The position numbers and the translations under genes were made by a program. A DNA stretch of 64,000 bases from Hydractinia symbiolongicarpus (taxonomy: Eukaryota > Cnidaria > Hydrozoa > Anthoathecata > Hydractiniidae). Under the pieces are notes generated by a model. That model was not told the origin of the DNA. It saw only the letters and a program-made list of their open reading frames with translations, and ran no database searches. Below, in pieces: positions 24,801-39,800 of this stretch. Within the stretch, counting starts at the first letter, position 1. Every line of letters starts with the position of its first letter. The stretch lies in contig NC_079883.1 of NCBI RefSeq assembly GCF_029227915.1, forward strand, positions 22,134,001 to 22,198,000. The letters run 5' to 3'.

Positions 24801-27800
24801 AATTAGATAAGAAGCAGCATTGAAATAAAAAAAAAAACTGTTCTTAAAACTTGTGAGAAGAAATTTGTGTAAATTACTTATTTTATGTATTTTTTGAAAT
24901 TTTTACCCTTGTATTAACGCTTTAAAATAACATAAAAAATAAGCGATTAAGAAATCGCAAATTTCTATTCTTAAATTTTTTTACAAAACATTTCTGTCTT
25001 TTACTCTTTTATCTTTTCAAAAAAAACGAAATTGGCATACAGAAGAAATTTCACTCTCGCGAATTCATCTTGTTTCGTGAAACGCGAAAGCTTTTTTGCA
25101 ATAGCAGACAGCTGTCAAAAATTCTCATTTGCACGAAAAACATAGATGTAGTTTTGTTTGCAAATAAATAATTAAGTATACAACCAGGTTACCATAACAA
25201 CAACCAGGAAATAAAAAAACAGCAAATTACATATGCTTTATAAAAAAAACATATTGAGGTTTAGAAAGGGGAATTTTTTAAACATATCCTAAGAATATTT
25301 TCCAGCCTTGGTAAATCCTTCCAATGTGTATTTCTGTATTTAAGCGTATTTTAATTAGACACATACTTTTCTAATTCCTTATATAGAATAAAACTTTGAG
25401 TTGTCTTGTGCACCCTTAGTCATCTTTCTGATCTTCTAAAACGGAACATTTCATCTTATTCCATAAAGTAACGTTTAAGTTCCTGCAACAATCATAACGT
25501 AATCATGATCTAAATCTGATTGCGTTTTTTTGCATAAGCATGCCCCAACCCGAGTTTGGACTTGCTTGCTTGCTTCATTTGCTTTGTCTCCCATTTCATA
25601 TTTCAATTATGACAATTACTAACACAGGTATAGTACTACAAAACTAAAATGTCACTCACGACGTTCTGCGTATCTGATGACGAGCAGAGAATTTGTTCTA
25701 TTCCCCGTAACGAATTACCATCAAGAAAATTTGACTGCATATTAGTAGTCGACTGGATATTAGCAGACAGGAAGACGTGTAGGAGTAATGCATTACGCAT
25801 TCGACAATAAAAAAAGAGACGTGCGTAGGAGAGACGCGCTTTCTGATGAAATTTAAAAGTCGGAATAAACAAGACAAATTGAGACATAGAAAAACATAAC
25901 ATTTCATTTCAAATTGTGCCGCTGGGTTGTTCTATTCACAAAGCAGTGTCATTATAGGTTTATCACTTATACAAACAAATTTAAATGTTAACAGCCCTCG
26001 TTAAGATTAAATCGCTTGTCAAATTATATTAATGAAAACCAATTTTCTAAATCAGTTGAGCGAGATAAATTTTATTTGGAATGTTAAAGAAGCGAACTTA
26101 TTTTGTTGATAAAATAAATAAGGCTTTTTATTGTCTTTATACTTCCGACTAAAAGCTGCTTTTCACCATGGTTGCAAGCCTACGAGCAAAAAACCATGTG
26201 ACTTATAAAAGTGCTTTCAGAAGCGTATCTAATTAGTCATCTATTATGTAAGAAATAAAAGACATCGACTTATTGACTCATTATTATAAAGCAAGCGACA
26301 ATGCTTTAATTACTCGCTTCGATTTAAAGTATTACTGTACGAAAGCTGTCGACGTGTTCAAATCTAGAAAGATCAAGTTTAGAGTTCGGCAATAAAATTT
26401 TAAAAAGATTGCAAATGACAAAATCTCCAGTTGATTTTTATGTAACTTAAAAATTTAACATCTGTGAATATATGACGATCATATTAGTAACGCATTTTTT
26501 TTGAAAACACATGAAATGGAGTTTTTAAAAGCTATACGAGCGAATGATTACAAAAAAGTGGAAAAGAAATTAAAAAAAGGCTGGAATGTGAATCAACCGA
26601 TCGAAGAATACAACAGCAAAGATCTACTATGTGTAACTATACCCTTATGTGTGGCAGCAGCTCGCGGCTTTGCTGACATTGCAGAACTGTTAATGAGTTA
26701 TGGCGCAAATATACACGCCTGTAATACGGACTGGTCTTCACCTCTACACACGGCTACATACCATGGGCATTTAGATGTTATAAGACTCCTTATCGCTAGG
26801 CGAGTCAATGTGAATAATCAAGACCAACATGGCGATACAGCGTTGCATATTGCTGTTAAGAAGGCCAATTTTGAAGCTGTAGTACTTCTGTTGAGAACTA
26901 ACGCGGAAATAGAAATGAAAAATAATACCGGAGATACACCATATGATATCGCTATGTCTCAAAACTTTACTAGAATCGCACAAACTTTAACGCAAAGAAA
27001 AATGGAAATACAAAAACAGAAACAACTCGATAACCCCAAACCAATACCACCCAAACCGAAAAAACCACCACGGGTGGGAAAGGATCCAGAAGAGAGTGAA
27101 AAAGACAGACTTAAACGACAACTGCAAGAGTTGGAACTGAAGGAGGTCAACGAGTCTATCAAAACAAAAAATGAACAAATCTTGAAAGTCACCGACGAAA
27201 TGCGAGACTTTGAAGGAGAGGTCACGCAGGTTAAGGGAAAGATAAGCGCCTTAGATAAAAAACTGAAGCAGCTAAACGAAACTTTAATAGCCAAAGCAAC
27301 TTACAAGAAAACATTACAACAAGATTTAGAATCTCTTGAAAAAAAGAAAAACAAAACATTCGTTAAAGCATCAGCAGTAAATGAAGAAGCATTTGAATGT
27401 CCGATATGCTTCGTTTTGCCTCTACCACCCAAACAAGTGTACCAATGTACTAATGGTCACATTTATTGCAGCGACTGCAAAGAAAAACCGCGCATGAGCG
27501 TCTGTCCACAATGCCGTGCGCCAATCCCAAAAGACAATGCGATTAGGAATTTGATGTATGAAGAAATCATCGCGAATGTGTTTTCTTGAAATTTTAAAAA
27601 ATGACGAAACATTGATTGTAGAAATTATTTGTAAATTAAATATTAGAAAGATTAGATTGAAAAATAAGTTTGTATTAAGTTCTAGCGACAAGAGAATCCC
27701 AGCACGCACAGTTCACTTCTTTATAACTTCGTTTCAGCGAGAAATATCATTTTTAACGAAGTAGGTAACAATTCCTACTTTTGATATATGCAAAATATTG

Positions 27801-30800
27801 TGGTTGCGTTCAGAAAAGTTCTACCATCAAGCTATTTTTTATGTTAGTCAAAAGTTACTGTAATAATAACATACCTGTTCAAATTGTTATTTTCATAACA
27901 AACAATACATTGTAATCTAAAAAAAGAATCAAAATACACCAATAACAATAAAACCATTAAAAATATATCGCGACAATATTACAATAATAATCACGTGCAA
28001 TACTCCAGAACAATCAAAAATCAGGAATAGTATCAATGCATTCCTTTCGCTGCCGACTTAATTAACATTACAATTATTTGTAAGACTCGATATATATTAC
28101 AAACTTATAAAAACCAAGATAATACAATCGGGAATTGCGTTTATTTCTGGTGAAGATTATTTTTAATTTTTGGTGAGCCTGTTACACTGGAATGTGTGCA
28201 TTTCTTTCGTTTCCCAACTTAACTATCATTATGAAGAACTCTCTTGATAAACTTTAAATGACATTCAAGGAAACAATCTTCAGGTGACTTTTTAGTAAAT
28301 TTCGTACACGCGAATAGGTAAAATGTGCCCAAGTAAAAATCCTGCAATTGCCACGAAAAGTGACAATGTGAAAATCCTCTAAGCTATGTTCTACAGCTTT
28401 CTAATTCGACGGGACGGGCGCTTACTTCAAGAGGTGCTAATAAAATAACTAGACTGCTTGAAAAGCAACCAAACTGACCCTAAGTTATCTACCATTTCAA
28501 TGCGTTCTTCTAACCGATCCGCCTAAAAAATCAAAAAATCAAATAATAAATAGAAAATTAAAATCAAAATACCTTCGCAATGTGAACTTAGCCTTAAAGC
28601 GTTTCGAATAACTATGTCAACAGTAATTTTTGCGGCGTGTAACAGCATGATATCCAGAAAATTATAAACTCAATTCTACATCAAAAAAATTCTGGCAAGA
28701 AAGTACAGCGAACATCTCCTGTCTACAGCGGACGCTTTTCTTAGGCACGAATAAAATAGCGGTCAAACTCTCATAGCAAAACCTCTACGCATAGCTGATA
28801 CTTAGTAGCAGAAGTAACTTAAAGGTTTTAATTTTCAGTTTTCCATACCTGACCAGGACTATTAACTTACAAACTCAAAGGGTTTTTTTAAGTCTGTTTT
28901 ACCTCTTTGAATGAAAGATCGCATATTTAGAACATGTCGTCTTAGGATCTTTCTCTAACATCCCTTACCTGAGACAAATTAACGGTAAACGAGAAACTAT
29001 TTAGTAATGATGTCAGGTGATCGAGATGCATATCAATTTCATTGACTGTCAGCTGCAGATGATAGTTTCTAGCTATGCAATACTGATGAAGTTGTTGAAT
29101 GAGTTTAGAACTGCTTGCATGGCGAAGATCAACATGCAGGAAGCTAAACAAAGCAGACATTATGTTAAAAAAAACTGAGAAAAGAAAATGTGAAACCTCG
29201 GAAAGTTAAGTTATTTTTAATCCGTTCAAATATATTTACGTTTATTGGCTTGAATTTATAAAGCCTTAGGTTGATTTTCAATAATGCATACTGAGCAACA
29301 GTCTCCGTTACGAATTCATTAAACACACATGTTGTGCAAAAAATTTTGCCAAAGGGTTTTTCTCGGTCTACAACTGTTGCAGGATCTGTACAACATTTGT
29401 TGTGCAACATTTTGTGTTTGTTGTAAAACATGTGTTTTTCAAACAAGTTGTAACGGTGACTGTTATGCAACCGTTGTGCAACAAAATTTCGGTTATTGGA
29501 AACCAAGCTTAAGGGTTCATACTGTATATGTTCATGCAATAAAACCCCAAACCAGAAGCACAACGATAGTAACATAAGATATACACGTAGTATAATAAAT
29601 AAATAAAAATGATGAAAATTTAAGAGGATTGGTCCAAAAATCTAAAATTTCAAGATTATTTTGACAAATGAAAAATCAAATTTTAGACTTCAAGAATCCT
29701 AGCTAGTAAATATGTGAAGATAACAAACTACGAGTTTCTACTCGCGCGAACACAATGTAAATCACAAATCTTGATGTCATGTAACTTTTAACTTCAACCT
29801 CAAAATGCATAAAAAATCAAACACCAGCTATACTTATGATGACTTACTTAGACGATGGAAACAAATCTATGTAGTTATTTAACTTTTCAATATTCAGTTG
29901 AAATATCCCATTATTTCCATGACTAAATAAAAAGAATAACAACATTTTACACGATTTGGAAGGTAAAGTAAGTATCTAAACCTAGATATTCTACGAGTAA
30001 CTTACAAAACAGTTCTGTTTTTCTAAATAACCAACATTGAAACACAAAAAAAAGCAAGTCTAAGGCTGAAAACTTGATGAATACGTTTTAGCAGATACTG
30101 ATATGAAAAACAAAGTTACTTAAAGTAAATTCAACTTGTGACAGTTTCAAAATTTCAGACTAGACCTGTTTTTTTTACGCAATACACACTCCCTAAGGCT
30201 TTCTCGGATAGGCTAAAAAACTTCATCTCTCTAGCTGTTCAGTTTAAGGATTGAAATATTCGTATTACAATATTTCCTACATTGAATATTTCATTTTCTT
30301 TCTTTTTTTTGACATTAAAATCATTCATTTTCGTCACAACAATAAACTGCTTCTATACCATAGTTGAACAAAAACAAAAAGGTTATTCACTCTCCCTAGC
30401 AACGTTGCTTGTTGTTAGGCATTGCAAGTAAATAAAAATTGTCTTGTCTACCTGATGAGGTTTGAATGTTCATCTATCACAATATAAGGAACAACGAGAA
30501 TAAATCTTTTCTGGCAATATGCTTGCAATGTGAAAAATTCTCTAAAAACAAGTAAAATAATTCAATATAAGAAAAATGAATATTTTTTAAATAGAATTTG
30601 ATCCTAGTCAATGTTTTGGATGAAACTTAAAATAATTTTCCTCTACAGTCAGAAAAATAAAGTTTTGAACTATCAAGGTTTTGAATGCAATCAGAACAAG
30701 AAAATGAATACACTAGTAGGAGATGCTTAAATTTATTTTAAGACAGGAACATATGTGTTGTTACCTTAAGTTGAAACATCCTGTATTTTTTTGTTCACCA

Positions 30801-33800
30801 ATATTTTGTATGTTCAGTTGAATCTAAAAATAATGCATAAACTGAGCTACTGCATTTTTTTGTCTCACCAAGAGTAACATTAATATCACTAAGAAGCTAC
30901 AACCTTTTAGGGAAACCTAGAACAAATATTAGAGAAAATTGTCTGCTCTACTTGGAACTTTTGTACTATTTTACTTTTTTGTTGTGAAAAACATATAAAT
31001 ATTGAATATATTTTTCTTAGTCGATCAATTTCCTTTGATGTCAGTTACCTGTATCTAAAAAAGTGTGTTGTAAGCAAGGGACACCCTTTTTCAGGATAAT
31101 AAATAAAAGGTCGACAAGAATTTAGCAGCACCCACTTTTTATATGTTCCCTTTTTTAAGTACATTTTTGGGTTCAGTCTGGATGTTTCCTAAATTTGAAG
31201 GACTTTTTTGTAGAAATCTATAAGGCCTGACCCCTATTTTCCACTCTAAATTGGTTTTCAGCCGAAGGCTTGTCATATCAATTTTAGAAAATTTAACATG
31301 ACTTGTGGATTTTTTTGTATGTTTGAGAAGGGCATATTATGCAACTCTTCTGATTGTCTTTTATGGATGATGTTATCAACAAATTATGTTTTATACCCAT
31401 TTACAATAACTTTACATTATGCAAGGAGATGCTGCACAAAACTCATCAATTTTTGTACCATGGTTACGCTATTAATAAACATAACGCAAGCATACCTGGT
31501 TAATTTTAAATAAGGCAAGAATATCTACAGTTTCACAGAAGATGTCCTAAAACAGAAGTTAAAAATATCATTAGATGAGAAAGATTTTAAACAAAAAACG
31601 GCATTGTATACTGGAAAGCTAAAAAGTAGCAAAATACTCAATTGTCCTGAAGATTATACAAGTTGGGAATAAAAGCTTTCAAGGGAACCTTAAAAAGTAA
31701 TGAAGCACGAAAATAAACTAATTTCAGTTCTTAGATAACAGTTCTTAAAATTTTTTTAGGAAACAGATAGTTTTTATGACAAGATTACTCAATATCTAGT
31801 TTGCTACCTGGTTGTCCATTAACATTGATAATGAGATGTCTAAATTTTTTGAAAATGAAAAATAGAAACCCTTTTTTTGTTTTAATCTCCCTTTTTATTT
31901 TTTTGGGTAAAACATAACACATCATTAAAATCCATATCATCTTCACTTTTGATTTAACTCAATCCTTGTTGTAGCTACATTATATATTGTACATGTAACA
32001 AAATTATTCCAGACGTAGTTAAACTAAACATTCCCTCTTTTCATATAGCTTAGAGACAAAATATAATAACAACAATTTAACACGTTGTACAAAAAAAAAC
32101 GGCCATCGATGATCACACCAACGTTAATTTTGGGTAACATGTTGCAGTAAAGCACAAGGTTTTTTTTTTAATTCGGGTCATATGACTGATTTAAAAGAAG
32201 CAAGGAGTTTGATAACTAACAAAAAATTTATTTTTCTTTGTTATTCAATTTTAAGGGCTTGTTTAATGTTACAACGTCACAACCAGAGATGCCTGTTGCA
32301 TTGTCCTAATTTCTAGCCTGCTGCACAAGCGAGTATACCGTCAGTAGAAAGCTCCATACAAGTAACAAAAATACTAAGATGTCTGTTACAATGGGGATTA
32401 AACTAGCAATCTTTAATAACAAATGATATGTTAACTACTAGACCATTGCCATTGATATGTATCGAGGCAAGATGTTATATATATTCATTGAAGCAGTATA
32501 CACAAGGGTCTGAATGTAAATTTCACACACCGACAAAGATGAAACCTACCAAATGGGGAATGTCATTGCACTGGAAGTCAAGAATAACAGATCTGTGAGG
32601 ATGAGATGGCCAATCAGAAATCTAGAACAAAAGTTGCTGAAAAAAATGATGTAAATGGTAAAATGCAAAAGTAAAATGCAATGTAAATAATTAAACAGTG
32701 CAATAATGGTACTTATTACCTAAATGGTATATAAAAAGCCCAGTTAACATGAAAACTCAGATGATTTGATTCATCTACAGCTTATTTAAACAGGGCTCTG
32801 TATAGATCCATACTAACCGGTATGGGAACCATTATTAAAATGGTACCACAAAACTTAAACAAGTAAAAAACAGATCGTAAGTTCGTTTTGTAATTTTGAC
32901 CTCAGGCTTTGCATTTCACAGTACAACACCAACACCAGTTAGTATCAGTGATTAAGAATGAAAAATAAAAAAAATATACAAACTTGTAATAATGGGACAG
33001 CTTTTCCTCTGAATAACCTTAAACACTGCACGAACGTTGATATTCCACGAAACATTGAAACAGTACAGGAAGATAAAATCACCACCTAAAATAAAAAATC
33101 ACAGAGTGCGAAGAAGCCAAAAAAATGCAAGTAAAGCAAAATAAAGAAGTGGTACAGTTTTAAGAACGTAGCAATGAGTAGAAAAATGTTGACATACCAT
33201 TAAATGCTTTTTAATAAGAATTAAATTTTAAAGCAATAAAGAAAATGTCATAGAAGAGAAATGACAATATTTTTCCCACCTTATGTGTATTCACTTGTAT
33301 TTTATACTCTTCTTTGTGTCTAAATGTATTTTCACTTATTATACATTGAAGATGAGTTTCCTTGATGTAATTCGAAGTGCCTATAAAAAAACAGAAATTA
33401 TTTAAATTTAGCAGATACTTAAACAGGGATCATAAGAATTTAAGGGAGAAAAATTCCATGACAATCCCAGGTATCAAATCACAATTTTGGAAAAGAAAAC
33501 GTTTTCTGCATTTTCATACAGTTTGGTCCCATATTAATAAAGTCCTATAAATTTTTTTATTTTCGGCTAGTTTTCTGTTCACACAAATGCAAGGACATAA
33601 ACAGCAAACTCCTATTCTGAACCTAAACACGGGCCTATTATTAAGTAGTGTTATATGCAAAAAGAAAATAACAATTTTCAGGATAGAAAAATCCAATTAG
33701 TTTTTGCAGAATTTCTCTTAGGTTTCTCTGAAATCCCAGACTGCTAAGAGTCCTGTTAAAAAAAGACAAAGTTGATTGAGGTTTCACATAAAAAAGTTTA

Positions 33801-36800
33801 AAGTCACAGAAACATAAAAATATAAAGAATCGTGTTCAATATCATTTTTTACTTTTGAATCCACTTGAAAACGCCCGAAATCTCTAAAATTTCTATTCAA
33901 CTTAACTATGGTCTTATAGGTGGGGATTGACTGCACAATAGGGATAAGCCAGGCTTTACTTACTATTTCCATTATAAATATACGATAAAGTTATTCCAAT
34001 ACTCTGAAACATTTTTGTAAACAAATTTCCAACATCTTTTATATCGTTTACATGTCCTGAAAATTAGAAAATTTGTTGATCAAACCAATGATATTATTAA
34101 CCTTCTCACAATAAATAAGTATGATAAATAATCATTGAAGTACCTCGTGAAGATACTATTTCAACCGTGAGTTCACTAGGAGGGACAAAGAATAATCCTT
34201 CAAATTGTTTCATCCTTTGCGGAGGAGGGCATAAATATTTTAGGGTGGGGTCCACTGTCACCATTTTTGGTAAAACTGATGGTTGATTCAATAAATGGGT
34301 GGATGAAGTTGACATTGAATTGCGAGACTTGTGTTTGACCTCTGTGATGACAGTGCTTTGCTCTAAATGGAAGAAATAAGTTTAAAAATATACTCATCTT
34401 TAGCAACCGTAAATGTTCACATCATGTGTGTTTTACTCACACTATCCAGTTCTCTTTCACCAAAAAAAACATTAAATACAAATTTATTTATAACCAAATA
34501 GCTATTTAGAATCGTATCAGATAAATACATTTTTGTGATCTTCTGCTTTAAAAATTGTGTATTGGTCCTGATCCACCTTCCTATGTATTTTATAAAAATA
34601 TAAACATAATTTTTCTCATTTAAATTTCTTACATACATAAATTGATGTAAATTATAGAAACAATTTTTATTGTACTTCTTAATGATAATTACATTATAAC
34701 GATAAAAAAAGATGATAAAAAAAATAATAGGCATTGTAATTTTTGACAAACCATTGTTAAAAAAGTTATAAATGCACCGTTAAAACAAGACATGCATGTT
34801 CTGAACTTGTCCAAGTTCACGGCAGAGTGTTAGCCATTTAATATTGTATGCCAATTTGGAAAAATAGTATGCCCTTACAAGAATAGTCAAAAAATACCAA
34901 TTGTCCAATTTTCTTTGCCCAAGATTGTAGAGCCGAAAACAACAAAATTTTACTGTCAGTGTTTTGTTATCACTGTACAAATTTCTGTTGAAACAGAGAA
35001 TTACGGACTTATAACACTTAGGTGTTTAAGGTTTTAAAAAGTGATCTCGTTGATGTGTAGTGCCTTTGAGAATGTTTGTACTGATTTGTGGTATAGTTTT
35101 GCTTAAGAGTTTAAGCTAAAACAAGAACACAATTAATTTTCATCAAACTGTTGAAATGTTATACAACTTATACATGAAGGAAGTCGACACATCGCTATAG
35201 ATTATTAGATTTTGTGATCAAAGTTCTATTTTGAAAATTTTAATTTTTTCATAAAGCAATATGCAGCTGTGTTTCATTAACAAAAGATGTAACAAATGTC
35301 TATGGATAAATAATGACAGTGGTGGTAGGAAATTAAATATTAGCGTTATACCAGGTATAAAAATACCTGAAACTTCTTCTGTGTGTACATCCTCAGTAAC
35401 CTCTCCTTCCGTGTTTACTGTGTCTTGCTCAGCATATTGTTCTAACAATGTCTTTAATTCTGGATCTTTAATAGCAAGATAAATTGGAGACTTTCCTTCA
35501 AGATTACTACAATAACAAGAAATCAACATGTTGTGAGAAATGCCATGGTGAATTTGGCTTGCTTATGCCAACTGTGTATCAAAGCCTGCTTGCTGACAGG
35601 CAATAAGTAAACATTATATATTGCAAACTTATTAAAAAAGACTAGTTGTTAAACCAGTGGAAATATCTACGGGTCCCCACATCTTTAAATCACACACTAT
35701 TTCGTATCCCCATTGCATGTCGCTTTTCTTGAAGACAGAAAAACAAAATACATTAGTATAGAGACGCTTTATATGTCATTACTACTCGTAACAATACCTA
35801 CATAGATGTGAACATATTTGTGCCCCTTACAGTTGGTAGTTTACTAACCCTTTAACAGGCTTGGTATTTGTGTCTGCACCATTTTTTAACAGCTCTTCTA
35901 CTATATCTTTATCACCACGTTGAATTCCATCATGCAAAGGAACAACACCGTCTGCATTCATTCCATTAACATCACCACCCCTTTCTACAAAACAAACAAA
36001 AATACAAAATTTAAACAATGCAGCAAGGATGAGCAAACACTAAGTGTCAAAGAAATAATCTCACCTTCTGTAATGTTATATTTAAATTGAATCCCAGGCC
36101 ATGAAGTATGAAATGCCATTTATAGAAGGCTTATTTTAAATAATAAAGAATTTTTGGCTTTAATTCACCTTAAGAAAGAATTAAACTTAAAATAAGAACA
36201 AGCAAAGAAAGATGCTTGTTTTGTTTTTAAAGCTTTAAACTTTAAAACATAAAAAGAGATCAGAGCTGTGCTCAACACAATAATTAATCCATTCAGTATC
36301 CAAAAAATTTCCAAATGTGCAATGTATCCATTGATTTCAATAACAAAAAAATGCTTAAGTATTATGTTACCACATATTTAAAAAAAAATATATCCCATAA
36401 TGTGTTATCACTATTGTAAATCCAAATCTGATACCAATGCAAATTATATTTTGTATTATCTATAAATCTGATTGTAACTTTAAAACAATGCAGTGTAATG
36501 GAAGTAATTATTTTAAACATTGGAATTATAGCAATGACATCACTATAGTGTATATACTACATAAAGCATTACTAATATAGAGAAACCAAACTATCTGTAA
36601 TCTCAAACAGCCAAAATTCAATTCAACCAAATTATTAAAACCATTGCTTACTATATTTGTGTGTTTACAGAAGACAATTTAACTTACAACTAGAAAAATC
36701 AATTCTTGTTGTAATGTCAAAGTTTAATAGTTAGCTGAAGGTTCTGTCAGGCATATGTTAGTACACAGGAAGAATAAGATGTCATCTTATAGCTTTTAAA

Positions 36801-39800
36801 TCATGCCCGGAAATGTGTCAGCAAAAAATTGTTGACAGTTAGAACCCTGATTCTCATTGATTAATTGCCAACAGAAAGGTTGGTTGTGTTAAAAGTAAAC
36901 AAAACAAGTTCCTGGTAACCTACAAAGTTTCAAAAGAACTCTCATCTACAAACATAAGTTCCCCACTTAGTTCTTATCAGTGACTGCTCTTTCACACACT
37001 CAGATTTCAGAAAATAAAAATAATCAGATTTTATTAATATTATTATTATTTACCCAGGATAACCTCTTCAGTTCCTAATGATACTGTTATCAATTAGGGT
37101 CCTGCGAAGTGAATAGTAGAAAGAATTCACACTTTTATAGTCTCTGGCATGAATCGGCCAAGGTTTGAACTCAAGACCTTCCGCAATGGGGGGAAACTCT
37201 TAACCACAAAGTCGCCAGCCAGTTTAAAGTTTAAAAATAGATAGAATCTAAATAACTTATTTCTTTTCTACTTCTCTGTTCAGAAAAACGTTTGATTCAT
37301 CAAAAGAGATTAAGATTTGACCCAGAAAGGAAATTTCATCACCCCATAATTCAGGCTGCACCTCAAGAGATGGTGCAACTTTTTGGTTTCTCTGGAAAAA
37401 AAGTAGGTCCCTTATCTTTAGGAGTTACCTGTTAAACAAAAAAATCACATTTCCATAATTAATACATTTTCTGTGCCAAATTCGAACCAAAACGTGCAGG
37501 GTATAGGAATTCACATTTTAACATTTTTTAGGTTTTTAAAGAAATCTTTTATTAAAAATTGGCTATTTAACTAAATTATGTTACATTTATAAAAATGAAA
37601 ATTCACTCTTAACGTACAGACTTTATCTGATTTTTCTGACATCCCAGCATATCTACAGACAGATATATTCTTGACTACAAACCCTGCATAAATTCATAAT
37701 AGATATATTGTAGTAATAGGTAATTTTATAAAATCTAACATTAAGAGGTTGATACTTAATTTTACTCAAAACAAAAGTTGAACTGTCATTTACAAACAGA
37801 ATTAAATTAAAGGAAAATTGCACATATTTCATAAATAAGAGCCTCTATTTGGGGAAAATTTTGCACTTTGGACCTTTGTTTTTGCACTTTCTCTTTGTTA
37901 GGAGGAAATTTATCCTGACTTTTTGCGCCCTTTAAATAAAGGAATGACTAGATCATTGATTCCTGGCTAATTATGATATTTACCTATGATGAGTTTGACA
38001 GTTGGCAAATCTGCAAAGCTAACTGCCCAATGCAAAACAGTGTTGCCTGATGCTGCACCATCACTGGAATTAACATCAATCCCAGCAGATAGAAGTTGTT
38101 CAACACGAAATGTCCTAAAAATGTTTTTACTTAAAAATAATCAGCGGTTAAGGAGAGTTTAAAAACTTTGCTGCCAATTTATAAGAACTTAAACTTAAAA
38201 GTGCAAAGCAATGGCTTCACTAATCTTGTCTGTGACGTCAATATTTTTTAACAGTAAAGTTTGGTATATTACAGAACAATTTTATAGATGATGTTTTATA
38301 GACTTTGTTAAAGAAAAATATGAAAAATAAAATTCACTTAAAAAATATCACAGACAGGCGCACCAAAGTTTCGTATAATTATATAGATAATTTTTAAACA
38401 ATATTTTATTTAAACTGAAGAGTCATTGTGATTTCAACGGCAGACATTTAAAAGAGTACTTGGATCAAACAAACCAGCAATACAAACAACTTTTCCCATA
38501 CAACTGCATACCTTGATTGCGACACTGCTTGCATCAACTCTCCAACATAAGCATGTTTCATTGACTCGGATGCACAATAATTGTAAGGATTAAGTTTCGC
38601 CTTGTTAACAATTGTGCAATTTGCTCCTGCTGAAAGTAACGTGCGGGCAATATCAGCAGAATCAATCTAAATTTACAAAAAGAGAGAATTAATGTCTCCA
38701 GAAATAAAATAATGAACTTTTTCAGAGATAAAACGATATAGATTTTGTCAAAAACAATGCAAAATTTGAACTCAAGTTAAACTCAAACCAACTTGAATTG
38801 AAAATTTTTAATTTGCTTTATAGTCTATTTCTCAGGACTGCTTGCATAAATATACATCACATCAGACAGTTTAAATTAAATTGACTAGCGCGTTGGAGAA
38901 ACATATTTTAATTCTTTTTATGTATAATTGTCATGTTAATCTAGAAGTAAATGATACTTGTTCTGGCACCCTTCTAAAGTTGCATAGCGAAAAAGGTTTT
39001 ACAGAAAACAAGGCTTGTACAGCTACCATATAAAATAAATATTCATCAGCATCAACATCGTCTGCTTAAAAACTGTTGTTTATGCTAGCATTGGTTAGAC
39101 AGCTTACAATAAACTTCTCGAAATCTAATCTAGACCATGTTATAGCTCTAAATATTGTTAATATGTGACATGTTTTGCGATTTGGAATACTATAGCATAT
39201 TATTAAAGCCTATTAAAGCCTTAGTTAAACATTTCTGATTGTGCCATAAAGATTTTTATTCTGTCATATGTACTTTTTTATATAAAAAATACAAACGAGA
39301 TAACAAAAATTATATGCTGTACATACATACATATTCCAGGACAAGCTTGTTGTCTGTATTTATATAGTTCAATTTTTCTACGCTGTAGTCTAATTTTTCT
39401 ACACTATATTTATGCCATATTTCGTAAAACAAAAATGAATTTTATTAAACACTGCAATATTTAATTAAGAAACAAGAATCACTGTATTTTATTAAGAAAC
39501 GATTAAAAAAGTAGAAAGAATTAAAAAAAATTTACAAAGTTTTCACAGACTTTTTATTTTTCTATTAAGAAATGACAGAAAATCTTTCTTACAAGCTAAA
39601 AAATCTCTGTGTTCTCTTAAAAAGGATTAAAAAACTGTCTTACAAGGTTTTTACACTAACATATTTTGTTATAAAACCTTTAAAATACTTTTTTACCAAG
39701 TTAATGATTTTTATAAACATTGCTAAGTTTTAAGAAACGATTAAAAAAACCTTTTAAAGTTTAAACAACACCGTTTTTCATTTTAAAACCATCATAAACA

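Noticed and set aside
26501-26515. Start of the ankyrin/RING gene at 26501
   Set aside because: That codon is TTG; the first ATG in frame, at 26516, is a normal eukaryotic start and loses no domain.
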